In this document: piece after piece, positions 43,102 to 53,384 of the stretch | Numbering within the stretch: the stretch's first letter is position 1 | How the letters are laid out: every line of letters starts with the position of its first letter | NCBI GenBank assembly: GCA_017442585.1 | Contig: JAFRZM010000016.1 | Location: forward strand, 1 to 64,000 | Length of the DNA stretch: 64,000 nt | Reading direction: 5' to 3' | DNA from: Lachnospiraceae bacterium | Lineage (GTDB): Bacteria; Bacillota; Clostridia; Lachnospirales; Lachnospiraceae | Position numbers and translations under genes: made by a program | The notes under the pieces: model-generated | What the model was told of the DNA's origin: nothing | The model's database searches: none | Seen by the model: only the letters and a program-made list of their open reading frames with translations

Positions 43102-43983
43102 TTATTTACCGGCAGCTTTCTTCTTCTTCATCTCGTTAATAATCTTCTCTTTAAGGTTAAGTGCCTTTGTCTTCATACGCTGATTTGCAGCAGGTGAAGT
43201 AAGTACACTGGAAACCAAACGTCCTGCGTTTTCTACCTTACCAAGCTTAAATGACATTTCTGCAAGAAGAATTGAGATTGTTGCTTCGTCCATTCCGCAC
43301 ATAGGAAATGATTCCGTCTGCATAGCCTTATATAATCCGTCATATGCCTGACTGTAATACTTTGCTTCTTCTGCTTTTACCTTTTCAACCTCTTCCTTTG
43401 GAGTTTCAGCATTTGCCGCAAGTTCTTCTGCCTTACCGCGAAGAAGCCATGCAATATTAAGACATATATAAGCCTTCTCGCTTATCTTGTCTTTCTTTGC
43501 CACCGCATTAAATAAGCAAAGCGAGAATCTCTCCAAAGCTTCATCATATGTATATGATTCAGGTAAATCTTCCGGTCCCTTTGCAGGCTTAAATTTTGCA
43601 CACACATTTTCCTGTAAAAGCTTTCTTTGAACTGATGTCATAGTATCTGCAGTTGCGGTACGTGCAGTATATCCGCAATAAGGACATGAAATCAAAGAAT
43701 ACTTTAATGTATCAATATACTGATATCTCGGTCTTAAATCGTCATCGGAATCAAGACGCTTTACACGTCCGTTTTTAACCTGTAATGTCATAAACGTCTT
43801 ATCACACATATGGCATCTCACACCTTTTTTCAGGAGAAAGTCCTTCTCAGTAGGTAATTCCTCAGGTACTTTTTCGCCGTTTTCATCAACTGTCTTTTTC
43901 TTTCCTTCTTCGAACATGTCGTTAAACATGTCATCAGTAGTAGATAAACCGAATTTCTCGAGACCTGACATTATATTGTCCAT
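43102..43983 (-). CDS. DUF2225 family protein
   Basis: A 293-aa soluble protein with a zinc-ribbon-like pair of cysteine motifs (VRCHMCDKTF and ISCPYCGYTA) in the DUF2225 region, followed by a helical TPR-like part (ALERFSLCLFNAV to NQRMKTKALNLKEK). Function unknown. A GGGGG ribosome binding site precedes the ATG. It lies between the rhomboid-like gene and the exosortase genes; a link with the exosortase system is only positional. Confidence 0.88.
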   Translation of the reverse strand: MDNIMSGLEKFGLSTTDDMFNDMFEEGKKKTVDENGEKVPEELPTEKDFLLKKGVRCHMCDKTFMTLQVKNGRVKRLDSDDDLRPRYQYIDTLKYSLISCPYCGYTARTATADTMTSVQRKLLQENVCAKFKPAKGPEDLPESYTYDEALERFSLCLFNAVAKKDKISEKAYICLNIAWLLRGKAEELAANAETPKEEVEKVKAEEAKYYSQAYDGLYKAMQTESFPMCGMDEATISILLAEMSFKLGKVENAGRLVSSVLTSPAANQRMKTKALNLKEKIINEMKKKKAAGK

Positions 43984-43995
43984 TATTCAATCCCC

Positions 43996-44871
43996 CTATT
44001 TGATGTGTATATGTTCATGAGTAAATAAGTGTTCCTGACAATACTCATAGTTTCCGTCGCATTTACTGCAATATCTGAACTGTAAATTCGGATCGTCCTT
44101 TTCGGTCCTTCCGCAGATAGCACATTTATGTCGCGGCTCTTTTGCCACTTCTTTAAACTTGGCATCAATCACGCCCTCATGGCGTTTTGGCTTAACAGCC
44201 TGTCGTACCTTTGCTTTCATCGGTCCATGGCGAAGTGCCATGAAGAAAAAGATTATAAAGTTAAGTAACGACGAAAGCATAGCCACTCTTCCGACCCAGC
44301 CGCCTACGATAAATTCGTAAACCAGGAATCCCGCATAAACGAGTGCCATCCATTTATACTTAACCGGAATTACGAAGTATATATATACCTTCTGTTCCGG
44401 GAAAGTCATCGCGAAAGCAAGGAACAATGACATGTTAAGGTAATATGTTGAAAACGGATTACCAAATGTTGCACCAAACGGAATATCTATTCCAGTGACC
44501 GCTTTAAGTATAAAGAACAATATGAATGCTCCTACATCCGTCATCAATATTCCGCCTATAAGATAGACATTAAATCTAAATGTTCCCCACACCTGTTCCA
44601 GCGTTCTTCCAAGGAAAAAATAAAACATCGGCATAAATATAAGCGATAAAATGCTCACCGAATAAGGAACAAACAACCATGAAAACAGTCTCCATAACTG
44701 GAGTCCATGTATAATATAATACGGATCAAGTGTAAGATACCCTATTGCATTAACATTATTGCCAAGATAATACAGTGCAAAACCTATAATATATGCACCG
44801 ATTATGTATATAATAAGGTTCGGTATAGCATACTTCCCAAACCTTCTTTCAAGCTTATTTAGAAAAGTCAT
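43996..44871 (-). CDS. Rhomboid-like membrane protein with C-terminal zinc-binding tail, probably not a protease
   Basis: A 291-aa protein with about six helices. The rhomboid WR motif appears in LQLWRLFSWLFVPYS, but the serine motif GxSG and the helix-6 histidine are absent (the corresponding helices read YYLNMSLFLAFAMTF and LLNFIIFFFMAL). It is therefore likely a pseudo-rhomboid or Derlin-like protein. The cytoplasmic tail has CAICGRTE and CSKCDGNYEYCQEH, enough ligands for one or two zinc ions. I chose the ATG at 44871, six bases after GGAGG, rather than upstream starts that overlap the promoter. It is the first gene of the nine-gene operon. Confidence 0.8.
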   Translation of the reverse strand: MTFLNKLERRFGKYAIPNLIIYIIGAYIIGFALYYLGNNVNAIGYLTLDPYYIIHGLQLWRLFSWLFVPYSVSILSLIFMPMFYFFLGRTLEQVWGTFRFNVYLIGGILMTDVGAFILFFILKAVTGIDIPFGATFGNPFSTYYLNMSLFLAFAMTFPEQKVYIYFVIPVKYKWMALVYAGFLVYEFIVGGWVGRVAMLSSLLNFIIFFFMALRHGPMKAKVRQAVKPKRHEGVIDAKFKEVAKEPRHKCAICGRTEKDDPNLQFRYCSKCDGNYEYCQEHLFTHEHIHIK

Positions 44872-44896
44872 CATATTCCTCCACATTAACCATTTT

Positions 44897-44925
44897 ATTA
44901 TAGTCCGAGCGCCTGTTTTTGTCAA
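44897..44925 (-). promoter_or_regulatory. Consensus promoter of the rhomboid–exosortase operon
   Basis: Minus-strand TTGACA (44920-44925), exactly 17 bases, TATAAT (44897-44902): a perfect sigma-A consensus, about 25 bases before the first start codon. It suggests strong constitutive transcription. Confidence 0.9.
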
Positions 44926-45019
44926 TTTTACAAGGGTTCGAAAACGTTTTAATTCTCATTTGTTTCAAGAATTCAGACAACTTAGACAATAAGTAACCTT
45001 TCTTATTAAAAAATGTTGT

Positions 45020-45048
45020 TTGTTTTTTGCTCAAATATATAGTAAAAT
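45020..45048 (+). promoter_or_regulatory. Promoter for the large activase-like gene
   Basis: Plus-strand TTGTTT (45020-45025), 17 bases, TAAAAT (45043-45048), about 50-60 bases before the start. The rest of the 237-base divergent gap is AT-rich with no other structure seen. Confidence 0.5.
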
Positions 45049-45108
45049 AAAATGGATTTTGGGATATTTTATTAGATAATAATAAAGATATGTAAAGGAA
45101 TGAAAAAC

Positions 45109-48100
45109 GTGTTCAAACTAGGTATTGATATAGGATCGACCACTGTTAAGGTCGCTCTCCTTGATAACAACGACAATCTTATATTTTCGGACTATAAGCG
45201 TCATCATGCGAATATCCGCGAAACTCTCCGTTCTCTTTTGGTTCTTGCAAAAGAGACTTCGGGAAGCGTTGACGTATGTCCTATAATTACGGGAAGCGGC
45301 GGTCTTACACTTGCAAAGCATCTAGAAATCCCGTTCGTACAGGAAGTTATCGCAGTATCGACTTCTCTTAAAAAATACGCACCTAAAACAGACGTTGCTA
45401 TAGAGCTTGGCGGTGAAGATGCCAAAATTATTTATTTCGAAAACGGCAATGTAGAACAGCGAATGAACGGAATCTGTGCCGGCGGTACGGGTTCATTTAT
45501 CGACCAGATGGCATCTCTTTTGCAGACAGATGCACCGGGCCTTAATACCTATGCAAAAGATTTTAAAGAAATCTACCCTATCGCTGCCCGTTGCGGCGTA
45601 TTTGCAAAGACCGATATCCAGCCTTTGATAAATGAAGGTGCCGCAAAAGAAGACCTGGCAGCTTCTATCTTCCAGGCAGTCGTAAACCAGACAATTTCAG
45701 GTCTTGCCTGCGGAAAACCAATTCGCGGTCATGTAGCGTTTTTAGGCGGTCCTTTACACTTTTTAAGCGAACTTAGAAACGCTTTTATACGTACATTGAA
45801 GCTTGATGACGAGCATACTATATATCCTGATAACTCACATCTTTATGCCGCTTTAGGTAGCGCATTAAACTATGATGAGAAAACATGCTATCCATTAGAT
45901 GATATAATTGAGCGTTTAAACTCCGACCTTCATATGGAATTTGAAGTTGCCCGCCTTAATCCGCTGTTTTCAAGCAGAGACGAGTATCAGGAGTTCAAGG
46001 ATCGTCACGAAAAGGCAAAAGTTAAGCGCCTTGACTTATCGGAATATCACGGTGAATGCTTTCTCGGAATCGACTCCGGTTCCACAACCACAAAGATTGC
46101 TCTTGTAAGTAAGGACGGTGACCTTCTTTACTCATACTACAGCGGCAATGAAGGAAGCCCGCTTAATACAGCAGTCAAAGCATTAAAGGAAATGTATTCC
46201 CTTATGCCTGAAGATTGTACTATTGTACAGTCATGTTCTACAGGCTACGGCGAAGCGCTTATGAAAGAAGGCTTAATGCTCGATCACGGCGAAGTTGAAA
46301 CAATCGCTCACTACTATGCTGCAGCCTTCTTTAATCCTGATGTTGACTGTATTCTTGATATAGGCGGCCAGGATATGAAGTGCATAAAGATTAAAAAGGG
46401 AACTGTTGATTCCGTGCTTTTAAACGAAGCATGCTCTTCGGGTTGCGGTTCATTTATAGAAACCTTCGCAAAGAGCCTTGATTATTCGATTGAGCGCTTT
46501 GCAAAAGAGGCTCTCTTTGCCGCTCATCCGATAGACCTTGGTACAAGATGTACCGTATTCATGAATTCAAAAGTCAAACAGGCGCAGAAGGAAGGCGCAA
46601 GCGTTGCAGATATTTCCGCAGGTCTTGCTTATTCTGTTATTAAGAATGCTCTGTTTAAAGTTATTAAGCTTACCTCTGCAGAAAGTCTCGGTAAAAACTT
46701 AGTTGTTCAAGGCGGTACTTTCTATAACGATGCGGTTTTACGTTCACTTGAACTTATAAGTAAGCATGAGGCTATTCGCCCTGATATCGCAGGTATCATG
46801 GGTGCTTTCGGTGCCGCACTTGTTGCAAGAGAGCGTTACGCAGAAGGCCTTGAAACCACAACCCTTGACCTTGAAGGTTTAAATAACCTCACATACGAGA
46901 CTTCACTTATAAGATGTCAGGGTTGCTTAAATCACTGTCTTCTTACAATCAATAAATTTAACAATAACAGAAAATATATCTCGGGTAACCGTTGTGAAAA
47001 AGGTTTAGGCAAAGATAAAAACGCAGAGAATGTACCGAACCTTTTCGAGTACAAGCTTAACCGTATATTTAACTATCGCGCGCTTTCACCTGATGAAGCA
47101 ATTCGTGGTACTGTCGGAATTCCTAGGGTTTTAAACATGTATGAGAACTACCCGTTCTGGCATACATTCTTTACAACATTGGGATTCTCTATCATACTTT
47201 CACCTCTTTCGACAAGAAAAGTATATGAACTTGGTATCGAGTCAATTCCGAGCGAATCAGAATGCTATCCTGCTAAGCTTGCACACGGACACGTTACCTG
47301 GCTTATAAATAAAAATCCCGATTTCATCTTCTATCCTTGCGTTCCATACGAGCGTAATGAATTTAAGGCAGCCAACAACCATTATAACTGCCCTATCGTT
47401 ACGTCTTATGCAGAAAACATCAAGAATAACGTTGATGAAATTACATCCGGAAAAGTTAAATTCTTAAACCCGTTCTTAAGCTTTGAATCTGAGGAAACAC
47501 TCCTTTCAGAGCTCATGAAGATATTCGGTGCAGGTGAATTTAATATACCTGAAAAAGAAATAACTTTAGCTGTTCATAAGGCCTGGCTTGAGCTTTATAA
47601 TGTGCAGCTTGATATTCATAAAAAAGGCGAAGAAGTAATCAAATACCTTGAAGAAACAGGAAGACACGGCATAGTATTGGCAGGTCGTCCGTATCATTTG
47701 GATCCCGAAATCAACCACGGAATCCCGGAACTTATAACTTCTTACGGTGTTGCCGTGCTTACGGAAGACTCCGTTGCGCACCTTGGAAAGCTGGAACGTC
47801 CGCTTATCGTAATGGACCAGTGGATGTACCATTCAAGACTTTACTCAGCCGCTGATTATGTAAGAACTAAAGATAACTTAGACCTTATCCAGCTTAACTC
47901 ATTCGGCTGCGGACTTGATGCCGTAACCACCGACTGTGTAAACGATATTTTAACCAACTCGGATAAGATATATACCTGCCTTAAGATTGATGAAATATCG
48001 AACCTTGGTGCAGCAAGAATACGTATCCGTTCTCTTCTTTCCGCTATCCGCGTAAGAAAAAGAGAACATAAAAAACGTATAATCAGAAAGACAAATTACA

Positions 48101-49350
48101 ATCGCGTTATCTTTACAAAGGAAATGAAGAAACGCTTTACAATCCTTTGCCCTCAGATGTCACCTATTCACTTCTCACTTTTAGGTCCGGCATTTGAAGC
48201 TGCAGGATATAACTTTGAAGTACTCGGCAACGATACAAGAGCCGCTGTAGATAAGGGCCTACAGTTTGTTAATAACGATGCATGCTATCCTTCTCTTATC
48301 GTTGTCGGTCAGATAATGGATGCTATAGAATCAGGCAAGTACGACCTTGAAAAGACCGCAATCATTATCGCGCAAACAGGTGGCGGATGCCGCGCAAGTA
48401 ACTACATCGGATTTATCCGTCGTGCCTTGGAAAAAGCAGGTCATCCGAATATCCCTGTAATTTCTCTTAATGTAAGCTCACTAGAGAAAAACCCGGGATT
48501 TAATATAACATTGGGACTTCTTAAGCGCGCAATGTATGCGCTTACCATCGGAGATATCTTCTTAAGATGCCTTTACCGTATGCGTCCTTATGAAGAAGTA
48601 CCGGGGTCTGCAGACGAACTTCATAAAAAATGGGAGGACAAAGCAATAAGACTTATAACAAGTCCGCTCCCACCTGCAAGGTCGGCATTTAACAGATTAT
48701 GTAGAAATATAATTAAAGACTTTGACAATCTTCCTATACGTGAAGATATTAAAAAGCCTAAGGTCGGTATCGTAGGCGAGATCTTGGTTAAGTTCTCTCC
48801 TCTTGCCAATAACTATGTGGTAGACCTTCTCGAAAAAGAGGGTGCTGAAGCTGTAGTTCCTGATCTTACTGACTTCTTACTCTACTGCTTCCATAATACG
48901 GAGTTTAAGGTAGAGCACTTAGGAACACGTAAGAAAGAAGCAATTATCTCACGTCTTACAATCTACTATCTTGAGTTTATAAGACGTGCTGCAAGAAAAG
49001 CCTTTAAGAACAGCAAGCACTTCTCACCGCAAGCACATATCACGGAACTTGGTCATGCCGCAAGATCTATTGTGTCAGAAGGCAATCAAACCGGTGAAGG
49101 TTGGTTCTTAACAGGTGAAATGCTCGAACTTATAAACAGCGGAGTTCCGAATATTATCTGCGCACAACCTTTTGCCTGCCTTCCTAATCACGTGGTAGGT
49201 AAAGGTGTTATAAAGAGAATCCGTTCTCTTTACCCTAAAGCCAATATCGTCGCCATTGATTACGATCCAGGCGCTTCGGAAGTTAATCAGCTTAACCGTA
49301 TTAAGCTTATGCTTTCAACTGCTCAGAATAATTTAAAAGACGAAAAGTAA
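45109..49350 (+). CDS. Giant acyl-CoA dehydratase activase-related protein (two BadF ATPase domains plus Cys-rich C-terminal domains)
   Basis: About 1413 aa. Two ASKHA ATPase domains of the HgdC/BadF type: [16 protein letters not shown] with cluster cysteines in [10 protein letters not shown] and ARCGVF, and from about residue 320 [15 protein letters not shown] with SSGCGSF and GTRCTVFMN. Beyond about residue 600 follow the DUF2229-type region (cysteines near 47262, 47340, 47389) and a second HgdB-like region (near 48280, 48391, 49175). HgdC-type activases use ATP to drive low-potential electrons into dehydratases. Here activator and a possible cluster-binding reductase are one chain with no hgdAB beside it. 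The substrate is unknown. GTG at 45109 fits the AAAGGA box; the ATG at 45100 is too close to it. Confidence 0.88.
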   Translation: MFKLGIDIGSTTVKVALLDNNDNLIFSDYKRHHANIRETLRSLLVLAKETSGSVDVCPIITGSGGLTLAKHLEIPFVQEVIAVSTSLKKYAPKTDVAIELGGEDAKIIYFENGNVEQRMNGICAGGTGSFIDQMASLLQTDAPGLNTYAKDFKEIYPIAARCGVFAKTDIQPLINEGAAKEDLAASIFQAVVNQTISGLACGKPIRGHVAFLGGPLHFLSELRNAFIRTLKLDDEHTIYPDNSHLYAALGSALNYDEKTCYPLDDIIERLNSDLHMEFEVARLNPLFSSRDEYQEFKDRHEKAKVKRLDLSEYHGECFLGIDSGSTTTKIALVSKDGDLLYSYYSGNEGSPLNTAVKALKEMYSLMPEDCTIVQSCSTGYGEALMKEGLMLDHGEVETIAHYYAAAFFNPDVDCILDIGGQDMKCIKIKKGTVDSVLLNEACSSGCGSFIETFAKSLDYSIERFAKEALFAAHPIDLGTRCTVFMNSKVKQAQKEGASVADISAGLAYSVIKNALFKVIKLTSAESLGKNLVVQGGTFYNDAVLRSLELISKHEAIRPDIAGIMGAFGAALVARERYAEGLETTTLDLEGLNNLTYETSLIRCQGCLNHCLLTINKFNNNRKYISGNRCEKGLGKDKNAENVPNLFEYKLNRIFNYRALSPDEAIRGTVGIPRVLNMYENYPFWHTFFTTLGFSIILSPLSTRKVYELGIESIPSESECYPAKLAHGHVTWLINKNPDFIFYPCVPYERNEFKAANNHYNCPIVTSYAENIKNNVDEITSGKVKFLNPFLSFESEETLLSELMKIFGAGEFNIPEKEITLAVHKAWLELYNVQLDIHKKGEEVIKYLEETGRHGIVLAGRPYHLDPEINHGIPELITSYGVAVLTEDSVAHLGKLERPLIVMDQWMYHSRLYSAADYVRTKDNLDLIQLNSFGCGLDAVTTDCVNDILTNSDKIYTCLKIDEISNLGAARIRIRSLLSAIRVRKREHKKRIIRKTNYNRVIFTKEMKKRFTILCPQMSPIHFSLLGPAFEAAGYNFEVLGNDTRAAVDKGLQFVNNDACYPSLIVVGQIMDAIESGKYDLEKTAIIIAQTGGGCRASNYIGFIRRALEKAGHPNIPVISLNVSSLEKNPGFNITLGLLKRAMYALTIGDIFLRCLYRMRPYEEVPGSADELHKKWEDKAIRLITSPLPPARSAFNRLCRNIIKDFDNLPIREDIKKPKVGIVGEILVKFSPLANNYVVDLLEKEGAEAVVPDLTDFLLYCFHNTEFKVEHLGTRKKEAIISRLTIYYLEFIRRAARKAFKNSKHFSPQAHITELGHAARSIVSEGNQTGEGWFLTGEMLELINSGVPNIICAQPFACLPNHVVGKGVIKRIRSLYPKANIVAIDYDPGASEVNQLNRIKLMLSTAQNNLKDEK

Positions 49351-49360
49351 TTAAACATCA

Positions 49361-49396
49361 AAAAGCCCCAAGCATTTGCTTGAGGCTTTATTTTTA
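49361..49396. terminator. Bidirectional terminator between the activase-like gene and htpG
   Basis: The stem AAAGCC-C-CAAGC / GCTTG-A-GGCTTT has T-tracts on both sides. The odd pair is G-U on the minus strand and C-A on the plus strand, so it is stronger for htpG. Confidence 0.8.
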
Positions 49397-49423
49397 CTGA
49401 GTTAATCTACCAGGAATATTTAA

Positions 49424-51361
49424 TTATTTCTCCGATAATTCAAGCATTATCTCGTTTGATCGTTTAACAAATCTTGTCATTTCTTCTGCAGTTAAAGGAC
49501 GATTTGCAAGAAGTGCAAGATCATATAACTGCTCGCAGAATATCGGAACCTTAGGAGATTTCTTATGCTCTAAGATAAACTTAACCAATGCATTGTTGGC
49601 ATTAAGTGTAAGCTTTTCTTCTCCTCCAAACATGGAAGGATCCATTCCGTCCATAGCATACGCTTTCATCATATCCTGCATACGGCGTGCCTGCTCGGAA
49701 AGTATAAGAATTGAAGAAATATTCTCATCTTTAAGCTTTGTAACATCAAGCTTAACTGTATCTTTTCCGAGAGCCTTCTTAAAGATCTTATCAAGTTCTT
49801 CAGTTTCAGCCTTTAAATCCTCTTCAGATACATCTTCCTTTGCATCATTTATAAGCTCGGAATCGATACGCATGAACTTATACTTTTCGTTACGCCGTTC
49901 CAAAGTTGTTATAAACGGTGTATCGATAGGACTATCCAGGATTACTGCCGGTGTATTATTCGCCTTAAACATATTAATATACTGGCTTTGTGCAACCTTA
50001 TCCGTTACATAGTAGATTGTAGTCTTATCTTCGTCTTTAATCTCTGTATTCTCAGGCGCTTTGTCCTCAGATTCCTTGTTTTCCGGCTCGTTCTCTTTCT
50101 TTTCTTCCTGTACCATAAGTTCAGGAATTGTAACGTACTTTTCCTCCAAATCCTTAAAGAGAATGAAATCATTCATTCTGTCGCAGAACTTCATGTCCTT
50201 AAGGCATCCGTACTTTACAAACTGACCTATATCGTCCCAGTACTTCTCGTAGTTTTCTTTATCTGTCTTGCAAAGACCCGATAACTTATCAGCTACCTTC
50301 TTTGAAATGTATTCAGAAATCTTATTTACGAATCCATCGTTTTGAAGTGCCGAACGCGATACGTTTAACGGAAGATCCGGGCAATCGATTACACCCTTTA
50401 AAAGTAACAAGTACTCAGGAATAACCTCTTTAATGTTATCTGCAATAAATACCTGGTTATTATAAAGCTTTATCACGCCCTCTGCCATCTCGTAGTTCAT
50501 GTTATACTTCGGGAAGTAGAGAATTCCTTTTAAATTGAACGGATAATCCATATTTAAATGAATATAGAATAAAGGCTCACGGTAGTCCATAAAGACTTTT
50601 CTGTAGAATTCCTTATATTCTTCATCAGTACAAGTTGACGGATTCTTAGTCCAAAGCGGAGTCGTATCGTTTACAGGTGTCGGCTCTTCAACTACGATAT
50701 TGCCGTCCTTGTCCTTTTTCGGCTCTTTGTTTGGGTTTGTAAGATAAATCTCGGTCGGCATAAACGAGCAATACTTCTTAAGTACATCGCTTACTCTATA
50801 TTCATTTGCATATTCATAACAATCCTCATTAATGTAGAGTGTAACTGTAGTTCCTACAGCATCTTTACTGCCTTCAGAAAGTGTAAACTCCGTGCCTCCA
50901 TCGCATTCCCAATGCACCGGAGTCGCACCTTCTTTGTAAGAAAGCGAATCAATAGTAACCTTCGTTGCAACCATAAATGCAGAATAAAAACCAAGTCCGA
51001 AATGTCCGATTATCTGATCGTCATTAGTCTTGTCTTTATATGTATTTATAAAATCCGTTGCACCGGAAAAAGCTATACGGTTAATATATTCGTCAACTTC
51101 TTCCGCTGTCATTCCGATACCGTTATCGGTAATCTTTAATGTCTTATCCTTATCATTTGCAACTACATCTATTCTTCCCTTATAATCATCAGGAAGAGTA
51201 TACTCTCCGATAAGTGAGAGTTTCTTTAGCTTTGTAACGGCGTCGCAACCGTTTGACACAAGCTCTCTTACGAAAATATCCTGATCCGAATAGAGCCATT
51301 TCTTAATAATCGGAAATATATTTTCGCTGTCAATTGTAAGCGTTCCCGATCTTTTTTCCAT
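49424..51361 (-). CDS. htpG: Molecular chaperone HtpG (Hsp90)
   Basis: A 645-aa Hsp90. N-terminal ATPase: FVRELVSNGCDAVTKL, LKITDNGIGMT, GHFGLGFYSAFMV. The middle domain has SRSALQNDGFV and the C-terminal dimerisation domain follows. Around residues 415-440 there is an unusual Glu/Lys/Asn-rich low-complexity linker (EEKKENEPENKESEDK). I chose the ATG at 51361 (MEKRSGTLTI); an in-frame ATG three codons upstream lies too close to the AAAGGA box. It follows the PilZ gene by 17 bases and is the last gene before the terminator. No CIRCE was found for it. Confidence 0.95.
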   Translation of the reverse strand: MEKRSGTLTIDSENIFPIIKKWLYSDQDIFVRELVSNGCDAVTKLKKLSLIGEYTLPDDYKGRIDVVANDKDKTLKITDNGIGMTAEEVDEYINRIAFSGATDFINTYKDKTNDDQIIGHFGLGFYSAFMVATKVTIDSLSYKEGATPVHWECDGGTEFTLSEGSKDAVGTTVTLYINEDCYEYANEYRVSDVLKKYCSFMPTEIYLTNPNKEPKKDKDGNIVVEEPTPVNDTTPLWTKNPSTCTDEEYKEFYRKVFMDYREPLFYIHLNMDYPFNLKGILYFPKYNMNYEMAEGVIKLYNNQVFIADNIKEVIPEYLLLLKGVIDCPDLPLNVSRSALQNDGFVNKISEYISKKVADKLSGLCKTDKENYEKYWDDIGQFVKYGCLKDMKFCDRMNDFILFKDLEEKYVTIPELMVQEEKKENEPENKESEDKAPENTEIKDEDKTTIYYVTDKVAQSQYINMFKANNTPAVILDSPIDTPFITTLERRNEKYKFMRIDSELINDAKEDVSEEDLKAETEELDKIFKKALGKDTVKLDVTKLKDENISSILILSEQARRMQDMMKAYAMDGMDPSMFGGEEKLTLNANNALVKFILEHKKSPKVPIFCEQLYDLALLANRPLTAEEMTRFVKRSNEIMLELSEK

Positions 51362-51378
51362 TATTACCATTTCCTTTC

Positions 51379-52092
51379 TTATTCACCCTTTTTCTGGGTG
51401 TTATGATGTATAGATTTACGCTGCTTAGCGCTTAAGTAAGAGCTAATTGCGTTTCTGTCACCTTGTGTCAATACGCATCCTATAACCTTCGTATTTTTAT
51501 CCAGTGGCTGTTCGCGCACTACATTTGCACGAAGATCGAACTTCACAAATTTAGTCTGTGAATGTTCCTTAACATTATCAACGTACTGAATTCTTATGTT
51601 CTCTCCTATAAGAGCCTTAAAAGAATTTGGCACAATAAGTCCGATTCCGCCAAGACTCATATCATGTATAAGGATATTATTTACAGCTCCCTGTGAAAGA
51701 GTATGCGTAACGCCCTTTACACCGATATACTGTCTGTATCCTCCACGACGTTCAAACCTTGCACCCATGTTTAACGTATAGATAACCAGTGCAAGTCCCG
51801 ATGAATTGAAACTCACCCTGGCTATGTTAATGTTTGTCCATCTGTAAGGATTATTATCAATTATTCCGGTAACACGGTATGTTACGCCATTTGCAGCAAA
51901 TGAGACCATTTTACCCTTGATAATAACCGGCTCGATTATACAATAATCTACATTTGAACCTATCTTACTGATAAGGAGTCTTCTCTCGCTCTCAGTTATC
52001 TTTTTAATATCCTGATGAAATCTTAAAACCTTTCCGTTTTGTTCCGCCTCTATTGTTACTTTAGTACCCGGCACAATATCCAAAAGTCTCAT
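51379..52092 (-). CDS. PilZ-domain protein (probable cyclic-di-GMP receptor)
   Basis: A 237-aa soluble protein. The N-terminal half (1-115) is a YcgR/FlgZ-like flagellar-brake-type beta domain, and the PilZ domain covers about 118-225 with the arginine motif FERRGGYRQYI and the downstream HDMSLGGIG, the two c-di-GMP contact motifs. Such proteins link c-di-GMP levels to motility or exopolysaccharide output. It sits between a PrsA-like lipoprotein and htpG. No flagellar genes are in the window. The target is unknown. Confidence 0.85.
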   Translation of the reverse strand: MRLLDIVPGTKVTIEAEQNGKVLRFHQDIKKITESERRLLISKIGSNVDYCIIEPVIIKGKMVSFAANGVTYRVTGIIDNNPYRWTNINIARVSFNSSGLALVIYTLNMGARFERRGGYRQYIGVKGVTHTLSQGAVNNILIHDMSLGGIGLIVPNSFKALIGENIRIQYVDNVKEHSQTKFVKFDLRANVVREQPLDKNTKVIGCVLTQGDRNAISSYLSAKQRKSIHHNTQKKGE

Positions 52093-52134
52093 ACTAAACT
52101 GTCCCTATCCTTTAAACTTAATTCCAATCTCATA

Positions 52135-53115
52135 TCATTTAGGAAAGTATTTATTAAATATCTTAAAAAATCCTGCGGTGTTTATCCCCTTTGCGTCCTT
52201 TATCGTAAGCGCATTTAACACCGTCTCATTGTATGAAGAGTTTATTCCGGCTCTGTATTCCTCGTATACATCATCAACAGCTTCTTTTTCGCGCTCTTTG
52301 ACAATGACAAGTTTATTCTCGTCGGTCTCTTCTCTCTCGATTTTACTTACAACATAATAAAAGTAATACTTACCGTCTTCTTTTATACACGGAGTGTATT
52401 GACCGTCATTAAGCGATGAAATCGCAGCATATACAAGATCGCTCATATCCTGTCTGTACAAAAGATACTCTCTTGATGAGACTTCGCTGTAACGATTGGC
52501 AAGCTCGGTAAAATCTGCGCCTGCCATAAGCTTTGATGTTATCTCATCGGCATTTGCTTTAACCGATAAGACTATCTGTTTAACCTTCATTACTCTCGCA
52601 TCATCATCACTTACTTCACTGCTTACACCACCCGAAAGAGTCCTGTAAAGCTTATCAGATAATGCATAATCCATGTAAAGTCTTTCAATATCCTCTACAT
52701 CGAGTGCTATGTACTCTTTTTCTGCATCGGTAAGTTCATCAAAGAAAGCATTGGCTGCTTTATTGGCAGTTTTTTTCTCATCTTCGGAAAGAGTAACTCC
52801 CTTTTCACCCGCAAGTAAAACCATTGTTTTCGTCTTTGCAAGTTCCGATAAAACTATTCGCCTTAAGTAATCTTCAAAGTCGCTGACATTCTGCGCGGAA
52901 TCTATCAGCTCTTCGCCCATGGCCTCAATGTAAAGATTCCTCAAACTAAGCATTATAAGCTTTGCTTCTTCTACACTTACCGTTTCTTTTTCAATTTTCA
53001 AAAGGGTATTCTCACCGAGATTGGACTCCCATACCACTTCCATTTTCTTACAACCCGTAAAAAGCGTAAGAACAAGGGTTAGACATAGTAAAATCGCTAT
53101 GCTCTTTTTCCTCAT
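52135..53115 (-). CDS. PrsA/SurA-like foldase lipoprotein
   Basis: A 326-aa lipoprotein: signal peptide MRKKSIAILLCLTLVLTLF, lipobox FTGC with Cys22 lipidated. It has a helical SurA_N-like chaperone region (SVEEAKLIMLSLRNLYIEAM) and a parvulin-like segment (KVKQIVLSVKANADEITSKL, ADFTELANRYSEVSSREY). It probably assists folding of exported proteins; whether the isomerase site is active is unclear because the parvulin part is short and divergent. The ATG at 53115 was chosen because only this start gives a lipoprotein signal. Confidence 0.82.
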   Translation of the reverse strand: MRKKSIAILLCLTLVLTLFTGCKKMEVVWESNLGENTLLKIEKETVSVEEAKLIMLSLRNLYIEAMGEELIDSAQNVSDFEDYLRRIVLSELAKTKTMVLLAGEKGVTLSEDEKKTANKAANAFFDELTDAEKEYIALDVEDIERLYMDYALSDKLYRTLSGGVSSEVSDDDARVMKVKQIVLSVKANADEITSKLMAGADFTELANRYSEVSSREYLLYRQDMSDLVYAAISSLNDGQYTPCIKEDGKYYFYYVVSKIEREETDENKLVIVKEREKEAVDDVYEEYRAGINSSYNETVLNALTIKDAKGINTAGFFKIFNKYFPK

Positions 53116-53119
53116 TTTC

Positions 53120-53383
53120 TCATCCTTCCACAACCAGATATTCCCCGTTATCAAGTGCGAAAACCTCTGCCTCTGCCAAAAGTTCTTCATCACTTAATCC
53201 ATATGCATCCATTCCCGCGTCAATTAAGTATTCGCGAACTTCATCTATCGTTTTTAACTTAACAGCCATACAATCCGTTAAGAATTCATCCGCTTCATCA
53301 AGTGTCGTAAATTCATCTCTTCCGAGAAGTTTGGCCTGATCTTTAATAAATGTCTTAAGAACATGATCTTCAAATTCTCTCAT
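53120..53383 (-). CDS. Small acidic protein of unknown function
   Basis: An 87-aa acidic protein (MREFEDHVLKTFIKDQAKLL, later DEVREYLIDAGMDAYG) that looks largely helical and lacks a signal peptide. I recognise no family. The ATG at 53383 is eight bases from AGAGG; a GTG at 53392 is the alternative. It lies directly after maf and four bases before the PrsA-like gene. Confidence 0.75.
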   Translation of the reverse strand: MREFEDHVLKTFIKDQAKLLGRDEFTTLDEADEFLTDCMAVKLKTIDEVREYLIDAGMDAYGLSDEELLAEAEVFALDNGEYLVVEG

Positions 53384-53384
53384 A

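Noticed and set aside
45118..45425. Minus-strand open frames inside the activase-like gene
   Set aside because: They are antisense to clear BadF domain codons, have no ribosome binding sites and no recognisable protein features.
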